From NCBI RefSeq assembly GCF_002723975.1, contig NZ_BEWO01000004.1:124001-188000 (forward strand): a stretch of 64,000 nucleotides of DNA. The letters are read 5' to 3'. Below are positions 1 through 10,117 of this stretch, piece after piece. The number at the start of each line of letters is the position of its first letter. The first letter of the stretch is position 1. The notes beneath the pieces are model-generated. The model was not told the origin of the DNA. It saw only the letters and a list, made by a program, of their open reading frames with translations, and made no database searches. Source of the DNA: Gluconobacter japonicus (lineage in GTDB: Bacteria; Pseudomonadota; Alphaproteobacteria; Acetobacterales; Acetobacteraceae). A program made the translations under genes and the position numbers.

Positions 1-185
1 TCAAGTTTCGTTTCACCTTCATCATACAGATCGGCGAATTCCTGCTGGGCCATACCCGAAAGCTGATCGAACTTGCCCTCAGCCTGGGTTGCCGTGTCGC
101 CGGTCAGACCACCGATACCGTCCTTGATCTTGCCCTTGGCTTCGTCGAGAAGGCCTTCAGCCTTGGTTGTCGTCGTATCAGCCAT
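1..185 (-). CDS. CsbD family stress protein (3' end cut by window)
   Basis: The first 61 residues run off the left edge of the window. They are hydrophilic and rich in Lys, Asp, Glu and Gly, with the pattern KAEGLLDEAKGKIKDG, then GLTGDTATQAEGKFDQ, which is typical of small CsbD-like proteins (PF05532). These are general-stress proteins of unknown biochemical role, often induced by osmotic or stationary-phase stress. An AGGAG ribosome-binding site lies 6 nt before the ATG. The gene is divergent from the RND operon to its right. The family call is by motif only and the C-terminus is not visible. Confidence 0.8.
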   Translation of the reverse strand, partial: MADTTTTKAEGLLDEAKGKIKDGIGGLTGDTATQAEGKFDQLSGMAQQEFADLYDEGETKL

Positions 186-470
186 GTGTCTCTCCTGTCT
201 CCGGATATGATCCGTTCCTGGTCTTAACGACCTGCGAACCATAGGGTTGCCTCAAGAATATGGTGCGATCATGAAATGGAGCAAGAGAGTAATATCCTGA
301 AAAAGCAACTTGTTAAGGCCAATGGTTTCAGAACCGTTTCCAAACCTGAACAGGATTTAAGGTCTTGTCATGGCAGGGTTGCACAGCCTGCACTATAGAA
401 GAATGACTGACAAAGGGGTGCCCTTCTCAAGCACATCCGGATCCAAGTGTACGGGAAAGACAGAACGATT
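186..470. other. Intergenic region between divergent csbD-like gene and RND operon
   Basis: This 285-bp gap must hold promoters for both divergent genes, but no convincing sigma-70 pair was found. Near the adaptor gene there is a TGCAC direct repeat (380-392) followed by a TATAGA hexamer (394-399) and one copy of GACTGAC (405-411). GACTGAC is also the core of the tandem repeat upstream of the second RND operon near 46.4 kb. Nothing here looks like a gene. Confidence 0.4.
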
Positions 471-1805
471 ATGGACGAGCAGACGGCCGGCTCCAGCGAC
501 CGCCACCAGAGCAGCAACGCCCAGCCCCTTCCCGCCGCCCGACGTCCCCGTCGGCGCTGGCTCCTCTGGGGGATCGTCGTTCTTGTTCTCCTGCTGATTC
601 TTTTTGCGGTCCTCCGTCCGCACGGAAGGAACGCCGGAGGCGGACACAAGGGCCAATCCGGCGATACACAGCCGGTCGCCGTCGCCACAGTTCATACCGG
701 CGACATGCCAGTAGTTCTTCAGCTTCTCGGCACGGTCGTCCCCGTCACCAACGTCACGATTACCCCTCGTGTCAGCGGCCATATTCTGGACGTGTATTAC
801 CAGGAAGGTCAGCACGTTAAGAAGGGCGACGAACTGGAACTGATCGATCCACGCCCCTATGAGGCGACACTGGCGCAATACAAAGGCACTCTCGCCGCAG
901 ATCGCGCCCAGCTTGAGAAGGCACGCGTGGACAATGCGCGTTACCAAAAGCTGATCCGTCAAAACTCCACATCAGCCATGACGGCACGGGATCAGGAATT
1001 CACAGTCCAGCAGTTGGAAGGCACCGTAAAGTTCGACGAAGCCAATGTCCGCAATGCCGAACTGAACGTGATGTACTGCCACATCATTGCGCCCGTTGAT
1101 GGACGCGTCGGTATCCGCGTGCTGGATAAAGGAAACTACGTTGCCGCGGGTCAGTCTGGGGGTCTGACGATCCTGACTCAGATGGAACCGATTTCCGTTA
1201 TCTTCACTGTTCCGCAGAATCAGATCGGCCCCGTTGCTGACAGGCTGCATGACGTCAGTGAACTCCCAGTCGAAGCCTGGAACAGCGACAACACCCAAAA
1301 AATCGCCGATGGCACCGTGAAGGCTCTGGACAGTCAGATCGACACTTCAACCGGTACGGTCCGTATGCGTGGCATCTTCACCAATGAAGATGAGCGCCTG
1401 TTCCCGAACGAATTCGTCAACGCACACCTGCTTGTCAAGACGCTGCATAATGCTCTGATTGTTCCAGGCAATGCGCTCCAGACCGGTCCCGACGGCCAGT
1501 TCCTCTACGTCGTCCAGCCAGACATGACGGTGAAGGACGTCCCCGTGAAGGTGGGTGAGACCGACGACAGCAATGCCGTCATCCTTTCCGGTGTAAAGGC
1601 TGGAGACCGTGTGGTGACCGACGGTGTCAGCCATCTGCGCCCTGGCCAGAAGGTGTCGATCCCGGATACGTCCACCAACCAGACCGCTGCCGCAGAAGCC
1701 AAGACGGCCGAAACCCATCATCGCCACAGCAACGGCCAGCAGAGCACTGATGCTGCCAAGCACAGCAATGATCCTTCTGCCCCCGATGCCGCTGGCACTC
1801 ACTGA
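471..1805 (+). CDS. RND efflux periplasmic adaptor (MdtA-like membrane fusion protein)
   Basis: This 444-residue membrane fusion protein is expected to link the inner-membrane RND permeases encoded next to the outer-membrane channel at the end of the operon. It has a basic N-terminus (PRRRW), one membrane anchor at about residues 30-48, a biotinyl-lipoyl-like half (SGHILDVYYQEGQHVKKGD), an alpha-helical hairpin rich in Ala, Gln and Lys, the second lipoyl half (IAPVDGRVGIRVLDKGNYV) and a beta-barrel domain. The C-terminus is polar and His/Ala/Thr-rich. I start at the ATG at 471, because the in-frame GTG at 447 lies before the only purine-rich ribosome-binding candidate. It is 24 nt upstream of the first permease gene. 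Substrate is unknown; an MdtA-like role is inferred from the two-permease operon. Confidence 0.88.
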   Translation: MDEQTAGSSDRHQSSNAQPLPAARRPRRRWLLWGIVVLVLLLILFAVLRPHGRNAGGGHKGQSGDTQPVAVATVHTGDMPVVLQLLGTVVPVTNVTITPRVSGHILDVYYQEGQHVKKGDELELIDPRPYEATLAQYKGTLAADRAQLEKARVDNARYQKLIRQNSTSAMTARDQEFTVQQLEGTVKFDEANVRNAELNVMYCHIIAPVDGRVGIRVLDKGNYVAAGQSGGLTILTQMEPISVIFTVPQNQIGPVADRLHDVSELPVEAWNSDNTQKIADGTVKALDSQIDTSTGTVRMRGIFTNEDERLFPNEFVNAHLLVKTLHNALIVPGNALQTGPDGQFLYVVQPDMTVKDVPVKVGETDDSNAVILSGVKAGDRVVTDGVSHLRPGQKVSIPDTSTNQTAAAEAKTAETHHRHSNGQQSTDAAKHSNDPSAPDAAGTH

Positions 1806-1829
1806 CCGTTCACAGGGAACAGCAAGACC

Positions 1830-4800
1830 GTGAATCCGTCCCGCCTGTTCATCGAACGTCCGGTTGCCACCAGCCTCCTGATGTTCGCCATCCTGCTGAG
1901 CGGTCTGCTCGGCTACCATTTTCTGGCTGTTTCAGCGCTTCCTCAAGTCGAGTATCCGACGATTACGGTCTCGACTTCCTATCCGGGCGCCGGACCAGAC
2001 GTGATGAGTACATCCGTCACCGCTCCGCTTGAAACGCAGCTTGGTCAGATGCCCGGCCTGGACCAGATGACCTCCCAGTCGTCTGGCGGCGCATCGGTTA
2101 TTACCCTGCGTTTTGGCCTCGATATGTCCATGGATGTGGCGGAGCAGGAAGTTCAGGCGGCGATCAACAACGCAACGTCCCTGCTCCCGACGGATCTTCC
2201 AGCCCCTCCGATCTACGCCAAGGTCAACCCGGCAGACACACCCGTTCTGACACTCGGCATCACGTCCAAAACGATGCCGCTTCCGGAAGTGGAAGACTAC
2301 GTCAACACGCGTCTTGAGCAGAAAATCAGTCAGATTTCCGGCGTTGGTCTCGTGACGCTATCCGGCGGAAATCGCAAGGCGTATCGCATTCAGGTCAACA
2401 TCCCGAAGCTGACCTCCTACGGCATCGCCATCGACACCCTGCGCACCATCATCACAACCGTCAACGTCAACTCCCCGACAGGGACTTTTGACGGCCCCAA
2501 GCGCTCGACATCACTTCGTATCGACGGACAGATCCAATCCGTGGCGCAGTTGATGAATCAGGTCATTGCTTATCAGAACAATGGTCCGATCCGCGTGCGA
2601 GACGTCGCCACCGTTGTGGAAGGCGCCGAGAACAGCCAGCTTGCAGCATGGTCGAATGGAACGCCTGCCCTGATCCTGAACGTACAGCGCCAGCCCGGCG
2701 CTAACGTCATCGGAGTTGTGGACAATGTTCTGCGCATTCTTCCGCAACTCAAGCAGGACCTGCCGCCCGGTATTGAAATCACACCCCTGACGGACCGGAC
2801 CACGACCATTCGAGCCTCTGTCGAAGATGTGGAATACGAGCTTGGCCTGGCCATGGTGCTCGTTGTTGGCGTGATTTTCGTCTTCCTGCGCAACGTCCCC
2901 GCTACAATCATTCCAAGCCTCTCGGTCCCACTGTCACTCGTAGGCACGATGGCCGCGATGTACCTGCTTGGCTTCTCGCTCGATAACCTGTCGTTGATGT
3001 CCCTGACCATTGCGACAGGCTTCGTGGTCGATGACGCCATCGTGGTGATCGAAAACATTGCGCGTTACATTGAAGCTGGCGAAGACCGTTATACTGCCGC
3101 TCTCAAGGGTGCCGGCGAAATCGGGTTTACGATCATCTCGCTAACCGTTTCGCTAATCGCAGTACTAATCCCGCTGCTGTTCATGAAGGATGTCGTAGGG
3201 CGTCTGTTCCACGAATTCGCCATGACGCTGTCGATCACCATCGTCATCTCCGCCATCGTGTCCATTACACTGGTCCCGATGATGTGCGCGCGGATGTTGA
3301 CGGATACGCACGCTCCCTCCGCAAGCCACGGCCTTTGGGGGCGTCTGTCCAACGCAACCGAGCGCGGTATCAACGGCATGATCGCGCTTTATGGTCGTTG
3401 GCTTGATGTTGTGCTTCGTTTCCGCGGGCTGACGCTTCTGGTTACGCTGGGAACAATCATTCTGACGGGTGCTCTCGCCTATACGATCCCGAAAGGCTTC
3501 TTTCCAACTCAGGATACCGGCGTCGTGCAGGGTATCTCGGTCATGTCGCAGGCGATTTCTTTTGAAGGCATGAAGGACCGTCAGCAGGCCCTTGGGGCGG
3601 AAATTCTTAAAGACCCTGACGTCGCCAGCATCTCGTCTTTTGTAGGCATCGATGGCCAGAACATGACGATGAATGTGGGGCGTTTCCTGATCAATCTGAA
3701 ACCCCGCACCGATCGCACATCTGACCTGACAACCATCCTTCACCGTCTGGGTCAGCTCGGCCAGAATGTGGTTGGAACGCAGCTTTTCGTTCAGCCTATT
3801 CAGGATCTGTCACTGGATTCCTCGATCTCCGCAACCCAGTACCAGTTCATGCTGGAAAACCCGGACTATGATACCTTCAAAACGTGGGTGCCGAAGTTTG
3901 TGGCTGAACTACAGAAAGAACCCTCCCTCGCGGATGTGACATCCGATCTTCAGGCCGAAGGTCTGGTGGCCCAGCTTTCCCTCGATCGGGCCACGGGCGC
4001 ACGTTATTCCATCACCCCACAGACGGTCGATAACCTTCTCTATGACAGCTACGGCCAGCGCCAGATCTCCACGATCTACACACAGGCCAACCAGTATCGT
4101 GTCATTCTGGAAGCTCTGCCGGAGCTTCAGAACGATCTGACGTCTCTGGATCAGCTCTATCTGCCAGGAATTTCGTCCGAAGCCGGAGGCAGCACATCAG
4201 GACCTACACGCCAGCCAACGTCTGGTTTGGTGCCCCTCAAGCAGGTCACAACCATCACGCACAGTCTGGCTCCTCTGCTCATCAGCCATTACGGACAGTT
4301 CCCGGCCACAACCATTTCGTTCAACGTCGCCAAGGGATACTCCCTGGGGGCAGCGACGAATGCCATTGAGCGTGTAGAGCAGAGCATCGGCCTGCCGCCT
4401 GCCTTCCAGACCGCATTCCAGGGAACAGCAGCCGCATTCCGCTCGTCCCTGACCAATGAAATCTGGCTGGTCATGGCGGCCGTCATCGCGGTCTATATCG
4501 TGCTGGGTATTCTCTATGAGAGCTTCATCCACCCGATCACGATCCTGTCCACGCTACCGTCCGCCGCCATCGGGGCGCTGATTGGTCTGTATCTGTTCGG
4601 GATGGATCTCGACATCATGGGGATCATCGGCATCGTGCTGCTGATCGGCATTGTGAAAAAAAATGCCATCATGATGATCGACTTCGCCCTTGAAGCGGAA
4701 CGTCTAGAGGGACACACACCTCTGGAAGCCATCCGGCAGGCCGCATTGTTGCGTTTCCGCCCCATCCTGATGACAACACTCGCCGCATTGTTCGGTGCCC

Positions 4801-5015
4801 TGCCTCTGATGCTGAGTCATGGCGTCGGATCAGAACTGCGTCGCCCTCTGGGTGTCGCCATCGTTTGTGGCCTGATGCTGTCGCAGATGCTGACCCTGTT
4901 CACCACACCGGTCATCTACCTGTTCATGGACGGTATCGGCCGCAGAACCCGTGGATTGCTACAACGCTATCAGGCCAGCCGGACACCTTCTCCAAGCCCG
5001 CATAGCAACCCGTGA
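1830..5015 (+). CDS. RND multidrug efflux permease, MdtB-like
   Basis: This 1061-residue AcrB-type proton-driven permease has the usual 12-helix, two-porter-domain layout. It opens with the first membrane helix (RPVATSLLMFAILLSGLLGY). The proton-relay residues are present: the adjacent aspartates of the FVVDDAIVVIEN motif at residues 401-402 and the lysine of the IGIVKKNAIMMIDFA motif at about residue 944. Length matches the family (about 1030-1060). The start is a GTG. Its 3' end overlaps the next permease gene (GTGA), so the two are probably translationally coupled. Two consecutive different permeases are the hallmark of MdtBC-type pumps, which work as a heterotrimer; that assembly is inferred, not shown. 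Confidence 0.92.
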   Translation: MNPSRLFIERPVATSLLMFAILLSGLLGYHFLAVSALPQVEYPTITVSTSYPGAGPDVMSTSVTAPLETQLGQMPGLDQMTSQSSGGASVITLRFGLDMSMDVAEQEVQAAINNATSLLPTDLPAPPIYAKVNPADTPVLTLGITSKTMPLPEVEDYVNTRLEQKISQISGVGLVTLSGGNRKAYRIQVNIPKLTSYGIAIDTLRTIITTVNVNSPTGTFDGPKRSTSLRIDGQIQSVAQLMNQVIAYQNNGPIRVRDVATVVEGAENSQLAAWSNGTPALILNVQRQPGANVIGVVDNVLRILPQLKQDLPPGIEITPLTDRTTTIRASVEDVEYELGLAMVLVVGVIFVFLRNVPATIIPSLSVPLSLVGTMAAMYLLGFSLDNLSLMSLTIATGFVVDDAIVVIENIARYIEAGEDRYTAALKGAGEIGFTIISLTVSLIAVLIPLLFMKDVVGRLFHEFAMTLSITIVISAIVSITLVPMMCARMLTDTHAPSASHGLWGRLSNATERGINGMIALYGRWLDVVLRFRGLTLLVTLGTIILTGALAYTIPKGFFPTQDTGVVQGISVMSQAISFEGMKDRQQALGAEILKDPDVASISSFVGIDGQNMTMNVGRFLINLKPRTDRTSDLTTILHRLGQLGQNVVGTQLFVQPIQDLSLDSSISATQYQFMLENPDYDTFKTWVPKFVAELQKEPSLADVTSDLQAEGLVAQLSLDRATGARYSITPQTVDNLLYDSYGQRQISTIYTQANQYRVILEALPELQNDLTSLDQLYLPGISSEAGGSTSGPTRQPTSGLVPLKQVTTITHSLAPLLISHYGQFPATTISFNVAKGYSLGAATNAIERVEQSIGLPPAFQTAFQGTAAAFRSSLTNEIWLVMAAVIAVYIVLGILYESFIHPITILSTLPSAAIGALIGLYLFGMDLDIMGIIGIVLLIGIVKKNAIMMIDFALEAERLEGHTPLEAIRQAALLRFRPILMTTLAALFGALPLMLSHGVGSELRRPLGVAIVCGLMLSQMLTLFTTPVIYLFMDGIGRRTRGLLQRYQASRTPSPSPHSNP

Positions 5016-8000
5016 ATCTGATCCGCCTCTTCGTCATGAGGCCAGTCGGGACAACCCTTCTGGCCATTGCGCTCGTGATCGCCGGTATTCTGGGCTATTT
5101 CAGCCTTCCCGTTGCCGACCTCCCGAACGTGGACTTTCCAGTCATCATGGTGATGGCGAACCAGCCTGGCGGCTCTCCCTCCGAGATCGCCAGCACGGTT
5201 GCCGCCCCGCTGGAGCGCCATCTGGGCGCGATTTCGGGCGTAACAGAAATGACGTCTGAATCTACTGTCAACCAGACGCGCATCACACTTCAGTTCGATC
5301 TCTCCCGAGACATCAATGGCGCGGCGCGGGATGTAGAGTCAGCATTGCAGAGCGCAAGACAGGACCTTCCCTCCACTCTTCGCACCAACCCGACCTACGA
5401 CAAGGCCAATTCCAACGGGCCTCCAGTCGTTGCCATGACATTGACGTCCGATACCCGGACACCACAGGAACTCTACGAATTTGCAAGCAATGTCCTGACC
5501 CAGCAGCTCAGCCAGGTTGAAGGCGTCGGAGAAGTTGAAATTCGAGGCAGTTCCCTGCCCGCCGTTCGTGTCGAGCTGAACCCGTTACGCCTGTTTCGCT
5601 ACGGTATCGGGTTCGAAGACGTCCGAGCAGCTCTCGCGTCAGCAAATGCCCACACCCCTAAAGGCTTCATTGACTCGCACGGCACCCGCCTGATGCTGTC
5701 CACGAACGACCAGGCCAGCAAAGCCGAAGACTATCGCGGACTGGTCATTGCCTATCGCAACAGTCAGCCTGTGCGCCTGACAGATGTTGCAGACGTCAAT
5801 GACAGTGTCGAGGATCTGCGCCAGACGGGCTTTCACAACGGCCAGCGTGCAATCATCTGCACAGTCTTCACGCAGGGAGGAGCCAACGTCATCAAGACGG
5901 TGGATGGTATCCGTAGCCGTCTGCCCATTCTTCAGTCTGCATTGCCGGGCAACACCCATCTCAACGTCATGATCGACCGGTCAAAAACCATCCGGGCGTC
6001 TCTGAACGATACGAAGCAGACCCTGATTATTGCCGTTGTGCTCGTCGTCATTGTCGTTCTGCTGTTCCTGCGCAGCTTCTCAGCCATTCTCATCCCGGCC
6101 GTCGTCGTCCCCGTGTCCATTATCGGAACATTCGGCGCCATGGCGCTGATGGGATACCAGCTCGACAACATGTCTCTGATGGCCCTGACCATCTCCACAG
6201 GCTTCGTGGTCGATGACGCCATCGTCGTGCTTGAAAACATCACCCGCTACATGGAGATGGGCCATGAACGCGTGGAAGCCTCCATCCTTGGGGCCAGTGA
6301 AGTAGCCTTCACGGTTCTCTCCATCACAGTATCCCTGGTTGTCGTGTTCGCCCCCATCATGTTCATGGGGGGCGTTGCCGGACGTCTGTTCCATGAATTC
6401 GCGATGGTGATGGTCATTACCCTGACCATCTCACTGGTGCTGTCGCTGTCGCTGACGCCGATGTTGAGCGCCATGATCCTCAATGTCACACCCGCCAACA
6501 GCCAGACACTCTGGGGAAAGATCGGCTCTCTTCTGGAAAGAGCGATCGACGGTATTGCCAAAGGATATGATCGCTCTCTGGGCTGGGGTCTGCGACACCC
6601 TTTCCTGATTGTTCTTTCCCTTCCCGCCACACTTCTTCTGGCAGGCATTCTCTTTGTAAAAATGCCCAAGGGCTTCTTCCCGTCTGAAGACACGGGGCAA
6701 CTCATGGGTCGACTGGTCGCGGACCAGTCCGTGTCGTTCCAGTCTTTGAAAGCGCTTGCCGCCCGCGCCATGAAAGTCGTGGCCGCGGATCGGGATGTGG
6801 CTGGTGTCATGGGCGGCGCAGGCGGCCGCTCCGCGAATTCAGCCAATATGTTCATTGCTCTCAAACCCAAAGAAGAACGCAAGGACAGCCTGGCCAGAAC
6901 CGTTCAACGCCTCAACAGAGCTTTCGCCAATGTCCCGGGAGCCCAGTTGCGCCTGATGGCACCGGGAGCCGTCCGGGTCGGCGCACGGTCTGGAGATGCG
7001 TCCTATCAGTATTCTTTGGAAGGACCTTCGGCAGAAGAGCTTTACGAGTGGACGCCCAAAATCGTGGCCGCCCTCTCCAGAATTCCCCTGCTGATGAATG
7101 TATCATCCAACGTGGAAGAAGGCGGTCAGGCTATCGCGATTGCCATCAACCGCGATATGAGTTCCCGATATTCCATCACTCCACAGCTGATTGCCAACAC
7201 GCTCTATGATGCCTTCGGACAGCGTTCAGCATCCGTCATCTACGGCTCCCTGAACCAGTATCATGTGGTTATGGAAGTTGCGCCGCATTACTGGGAGAAC
7301 TCCGAAACGCTGAAGCAGATGTGGGTCAGCGCATCCGGCGGTACGGCGACAGGGGGAACATCCTCCAACAATCTCCGCGTCAGAGCCAGCACGACATCCA
7401 GCACCCTCTCCCAGAGCGAACAATCTTACCTGAACTCCGTGGCCAACGCACTCGCTGGCGGTAAATCTGCGTCAAGCGGATCTGCTGTAACGACCAGTTC
7501 CGAAAAGATGGTTCCTCTTGGGGTACTGGGTCATCAACGCATGACCAATACGGCGCTGACAGTGAATCATGATGGCCTGTCCGTCGCCACAACGGTGTCT
7601 TTCGATCTGGCGCCCGGCGCCTCGCTGGGCCCGGCCGTTCAGGCCGTCGAAGCCGCCATGGTCAAACTTCATGTCCCACCCACCATTCATGGAGGCTTTG
7701 CAGGGAATGCGGCTGCGTTCCAGAAATCCGTCAGCGATGAGCCTTTGCTCATCCTCGCGGCCCTGGCTGCGGTCTACATCGTTCTGGGCATCCTCTATGA
7801 AAGCCTCATTCACCCGTTGACCATTCTGTCGACACTTCCCTCCGCAGGTGTTGGCGCATTGCTGGCTCTACAGGTCTTCGGGCAGGAATTCTCACTGATG
7901 GCCATGATCGGCGTTATTCTGCTGATCGGTATCGTGAAGAAAAACGCCATCATGCTGATCGATTTCGCCCTGGTGGCGCAACGTGAAGGAGCGACGGCAC

Positions 8001-8290
8001 TGGAAGCCATTCATAAAGCCAGCGTCCTGCGTTTCCGTCCTATCCTCATGACGTCTCTTGCTGCCGCCTTTGGTGCTGTTCCGCTTGTTTTCGGCAATGG
8101 ATACGGTAGCGAACTGCGGCGGCCTCTCGGCATTGCCATTCTCGGCGGCCTGATGGTCAGCCAACTTCTAACGCTCTACAGCACGCCCGTCGTGTTTCTC
8201 TATCTCGATCGTTTTGGAAAGATGCTCGGTCGCGTCCGGCATCATTTTGCCACCCTGCTTCACATCTCGCCCCGGGAAACGGAAATCTGA
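5012..8290 (+). CDS. RND multidrug efflux permease, MdtC-like
   Basis: This is the second RND permease of the operon, 1092 residues, similar to but clearly distinct from its neighbour. It has the aspartate pair in FVVDDAIVVLEN (residues 401-402) and the lysine in IGIVKKNAIMLIDFA (about residue 977), so both proton relays look intact. It carries an extra Ser/Thr/Gly-rich insertion at about residues 775-830 in the second porter region, which accounts for its length above the family mean. The GTG start overlaps the stop of the previous gene, and its own TGA overlaps the ATG of the outer-membrane factor gene. It probably forms a mixed trimer with the upstream permease. Confidence 0.92.
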   Translation: MNLIRLFVMRPVGTTLLAIALVIAGILGYFSLPVADLPNVDFPVIMVMANQPGGSPSEIASTVAAPLERHLGAISGVTEMTSESTVNQTRITLQFDLSRDINGAARDVESALQSARQDLPSTLRTNPTYDKANSNGPPVVAMTLTSDTRTPQELYEFASNVLTQQLSQVEGVGEVEIRGSSLPAVRVELNPLRLFRYGIGFEDVRAALASANAHTPKGFIDSHGTRLMLSTNDQASKAEDYRGLVIAYRNSQPVRLTDVADVNDSVEDLRQTGFHNGQRAIICTVFTQGGANVIKTVDGIRSRLPILQSALPGNTHLNVMIDRSKTIRASLNDTKQTLIIAVVLVVIVVLLFLRSFSAILIPAVVVPVSIIGTFGAMALMGYQLDNMSLMALTISTGFVVDDAIVVLENITRYMEMGHERVEASILGASEVAFTVLSITVSLVVVFAPIMFMGGVAGRLFHEFAMVMVITLTISLVLSLSLTPMLSAMILNVTPANSQTLWGKIGSLLERAIDGIAKGYDRSLGWGLRHPFLIVLSLPATLLLAGILFVKMPKGFFPSEDTGQLMGRLVADQSVSFQSLKALAARAMKVVAADRDVAGVMGGAGGRSANSANMFIALKPKEERKDSLARTVQRLNRAFANVPGAQLRLMAPGAVRVGARSGDASYQYSLEGPSAEELYEWTPKIVAALSRIPLLMNVSSNVEEGGQAIAIAINRDMSSRYSITPQLIANTLYDAFGQRSASVIYGSLNQYHVVMEVAPHYWENSETLKQMWVSASGGTATGGTSSNNLRVRASTTSSTLSQSEQSYLNSVANALAGGKSASSGSAVTTSSEKMVPLGVLGHQRMTNTALTVNHDGLSVATTVSFDLAPGASLGPAVQAVEAAMVKLHVPPTIHGGFAGNAAAFQKSVSDEPLLILAALAAVYIVLGILYESLIHPLTILSTLPSAGVGALLALQVFGQEFSLMAMIGVILLIGIVKKNAIMLIDFALVAQREGATALEAIHKASVLRFRPILMTSLAAAFGAVPLVFGNGYGSELRRPLGIAILGGLMVSQLLTLYSTPVVFLYLDRFGKMLGRVRHHFATLLHISPRETEI

Positions 8291-9825
8291 TGACCGCCCT
8301 TCGCATGCCTTCCCTGCGCACCCTTCTTCTGGGAGCCGCATCCCTGCCTTTCCTGAGCGGCTGCATGGTCGGACCGAATTATCATCGTCCTTCGGCAGTG
8401 ATCTCCGCACATTTCAAGGAAGCCCCCCCTCCTGCGGGCTGGAACAAGGCTCAGCCAGATCTGGCCCTTATGCCCAAAGGGGACTGGTGGACAATCTTCA
8501 ACGATCCTCTTCTGAACGATCTTGAAGAACGTGTCGCAACGTCTAACCAGAGCCTGAAGGAATATGAGGCACAATATCGCAAGGCTGCGGCAACCATCAA
8601 TTCCATCAAAGCCAGCCTGTACCCAACCCTGAGCGGCAATTTCAGCTTCAATCGCAATTCTCAGGGTAGCAGCGCGACCAGCACCAGTGGCGGCTTCACC
8701 TACAGTTCCTCCCAATCCTATACGAGCAATACATGGGCCACTGGTCCATCTGCCAGTTGGACCGTGGACGTCTGGGGCAAAGTACGCCGACAGGTCCAGG
8801 AGCAGGTTGCGGCCACACAAGGTGATGCGGCCCTTGTTGCCAGTATGCGCCTGTCTTACCAACTGACGCTGGCACAGGATTATTTCAGCCTCCGCTATCA
8901 GGACAGCCTGATTGATCTTTATACACGCAATGTCGGCCTCTATCGGGACAACCTGAAAATCCTGCAAAATCAGCTCGAAGCTGGCGTTGCAGATCCTACC
9001 AGTGTCCTACAGGCCAAATATCTTCTGCAATCAACAGAAGCCAGTCTGGCCAATGCTCATATCGCACGCGCGCAGTATGAACATGCTATTGCGATGCTAA
9101 CGGGTCGGGCACCAGCAGATGTAACTATCGCAACGGCTCTTCTTCCAAAGACCCTGCCCCCAGCGCCTGTCGCCCTCCCCTCCATGATCCTAGAACGCCG
9201 CCCAGACGTTGCTCAGGCTGAACGGAACATGGAAGCGTACAATGCAGAAATCGGTTATGCGATTGGCGCTTTCTTCCCAGAAATTACCTTGTCCGCTTCT
9301 TACGGCTATAGCGGAAACCCTCTCCAGCAACTGATCCAGACAGCCACACGAACTTGGGGCCTCGGCGCTGCCGCAACCCAGACCATTTTCCAGGGTGGCG
9401 CACGAACCGCGGCAGTCCGGGAAGCCGAAGCTGATTACGATAATGCGGTGGCCACTTATCGCCAGACCGTTCTGGCGGCCATGCAGGACACGGAAGACCA
9501 TATGTCCAACCTGCATTATCTGGCCCAACAACTGACACTTCAGAACCAAGCCGTTGAGAGCGCTCAGGCTGCTGTTCGCGTGTCCATGAATGAATATCTT
9601 GCTGGCACCCAGATCTACACCACCGTTATCACCGCCCAGCAGACCGCACTGCAATACGAAGAGACCCAGCTCAATATCCGGCAGCAGCAATTCAATTCCG
9701 AAGTGGCTCTTCTGACAGATCTCGGAGGCGGCTGGAGCACAAAAGACCTGCCAACCAAAGCGTCTCTCCAAATGGACAACCCGCTTCTTCCGTCCTTTAT
9801 CCAGAAAGACAAGAACGGTCGATAA
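8290..9825 (+). CDS. NodT/OprM-type outer-membrane efflux lipoprotein
   Basis: This 511-residue outer-membrane factor is the expected exit duct for the RND pump encoded just upstream. It has a lipoprotein signal with the lipobox LSGC (Cys25), then MVGPNYHRP, the standard start of mature NodT-family proteins. Two similar halves of long Ala/Gln-rich helices follow, each with outer-membrane efflux protein repeats (for example ERRPDVAQAERNMEAYNAEIG at about residues 304-324). Its ATG overlaps the stop of the permease gene by one base (TGATG), so coupling is likely. It is the last gene before a strong bidirectional terminator. Confidence 0.9.
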   Translation: MTALRMPSLRTLLLGAASLPFLSGCMVGPNYHRPSAVISAHFKEAPPPAGWNKAQPDLALMPKGDWWTIFNDPLLNDLEERVATSNQSLKEYEAQYRKAAATINSIKASLYPTLSGNFSFNRNSQGSSATSTSGGFTYSSSQSYTSNTWATGPSASWTVDVWGKVRRQVQEQVAATQGDAALVASMRLSYQLTLAQDYFSLRYQDSLIDLYTRNVGLYRDNLKILQNQLEAGVADPTSVLQAKYLLQSTEASLANAHIARAQYEHAIAMLTGRAPADVTIATALLPKTLPPAPVALPSMILERRPDVAQAERNMEAYNAEIGYAIGAFFPEITLSASYGYSGNPLQQLIQTATRTWGLGAAATQTIFQGGARTAAVREAEADYDNAVATYRQTVLAAMQDTEDHMSNLHYLAQQLTLQNQAVESAQAAVRVSMNEYLAGTQIYTTVITAQQTALQYEETQLNIRQQQFNSEVALLTDLGGGWSTKDLPTKASLQMDNPLLPSFIQKDKNGR

Positions 9826-9830
9826 ACACA

Positions 9831-9863
9831 AAAAGGGCGGGACCTTCCGGTACCCGCCCTTTT
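9831..9863. terminator. Bidirectional intrinsic terminator after RND operon / DUF1328 gene
   Basis: A perfect 11-bp stem (AAAAGGGCGGG with CCCGCCCTTTT) with an 11-nt loop is flanked by T runs on both strands. It serves the RND operon on the plus strand and the small DUF1328 gene on the minus strand. Confidence 0.9.
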
Positions 9864-9894
9864 TTATACCCGTCTAGGGCACTGACACATGTCC

Positions 9895-10065
9895 TTAGAG
9901 AGCATGAAGTCCGGCAACACCTGCAAGAATTGCCAGAACAGCCAGAACCAGGAAGATAATGAAAAACAGCTTCGCAATACCTGCTGTTGCTGCAGAAATT
10001 CCTGAAAAGCCGAATACGCCGGCAATGATGGAAATGATGAAGAAAACGATAGCATAGTGCAGCAT
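9895..10065 (-). CDS. Small DUF1328/YtjA-family membrane protein
   Basis: This 56-residue protein is almost entirely hydrophobic. It starts [20 protein letters not shown], continues with a small-residue stretch ([12 protein letters not shown]) and then a second hydrophobic helix rich in Ile, Leu and Ala. That pattern, including the GVFGF-SGI motif, is characteristic of DUF1328 (E. coli YtjA), small inner-membrane proteins of unknown function often linked to stress regulons. An AAGGA ribosome-binding site lies 9 nt before the ATG. The upstream neighbour on the same strand is another small membrane protein, so the two may be expressed together. Confidence 0.85.
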   Translation of the reverse strand: MLHYAIVFFIISIIAGVFGFSGISAATAGIAKLFFIIFLVLAVLAILAGVAGLHAL

Positions 10066-10117
10066 GGAACATGATCCTTGAATAACAGGTCGTGGTCATG
10101 TCGTAACGTCCTATGCC

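Noticed and set aside
393-962. A 189-codon minus-strand frame opposite the first adaptor gene
   Set aside because: No ribosome-binding site and no family motif; the opposite strand has a clear membrane fusion protein.
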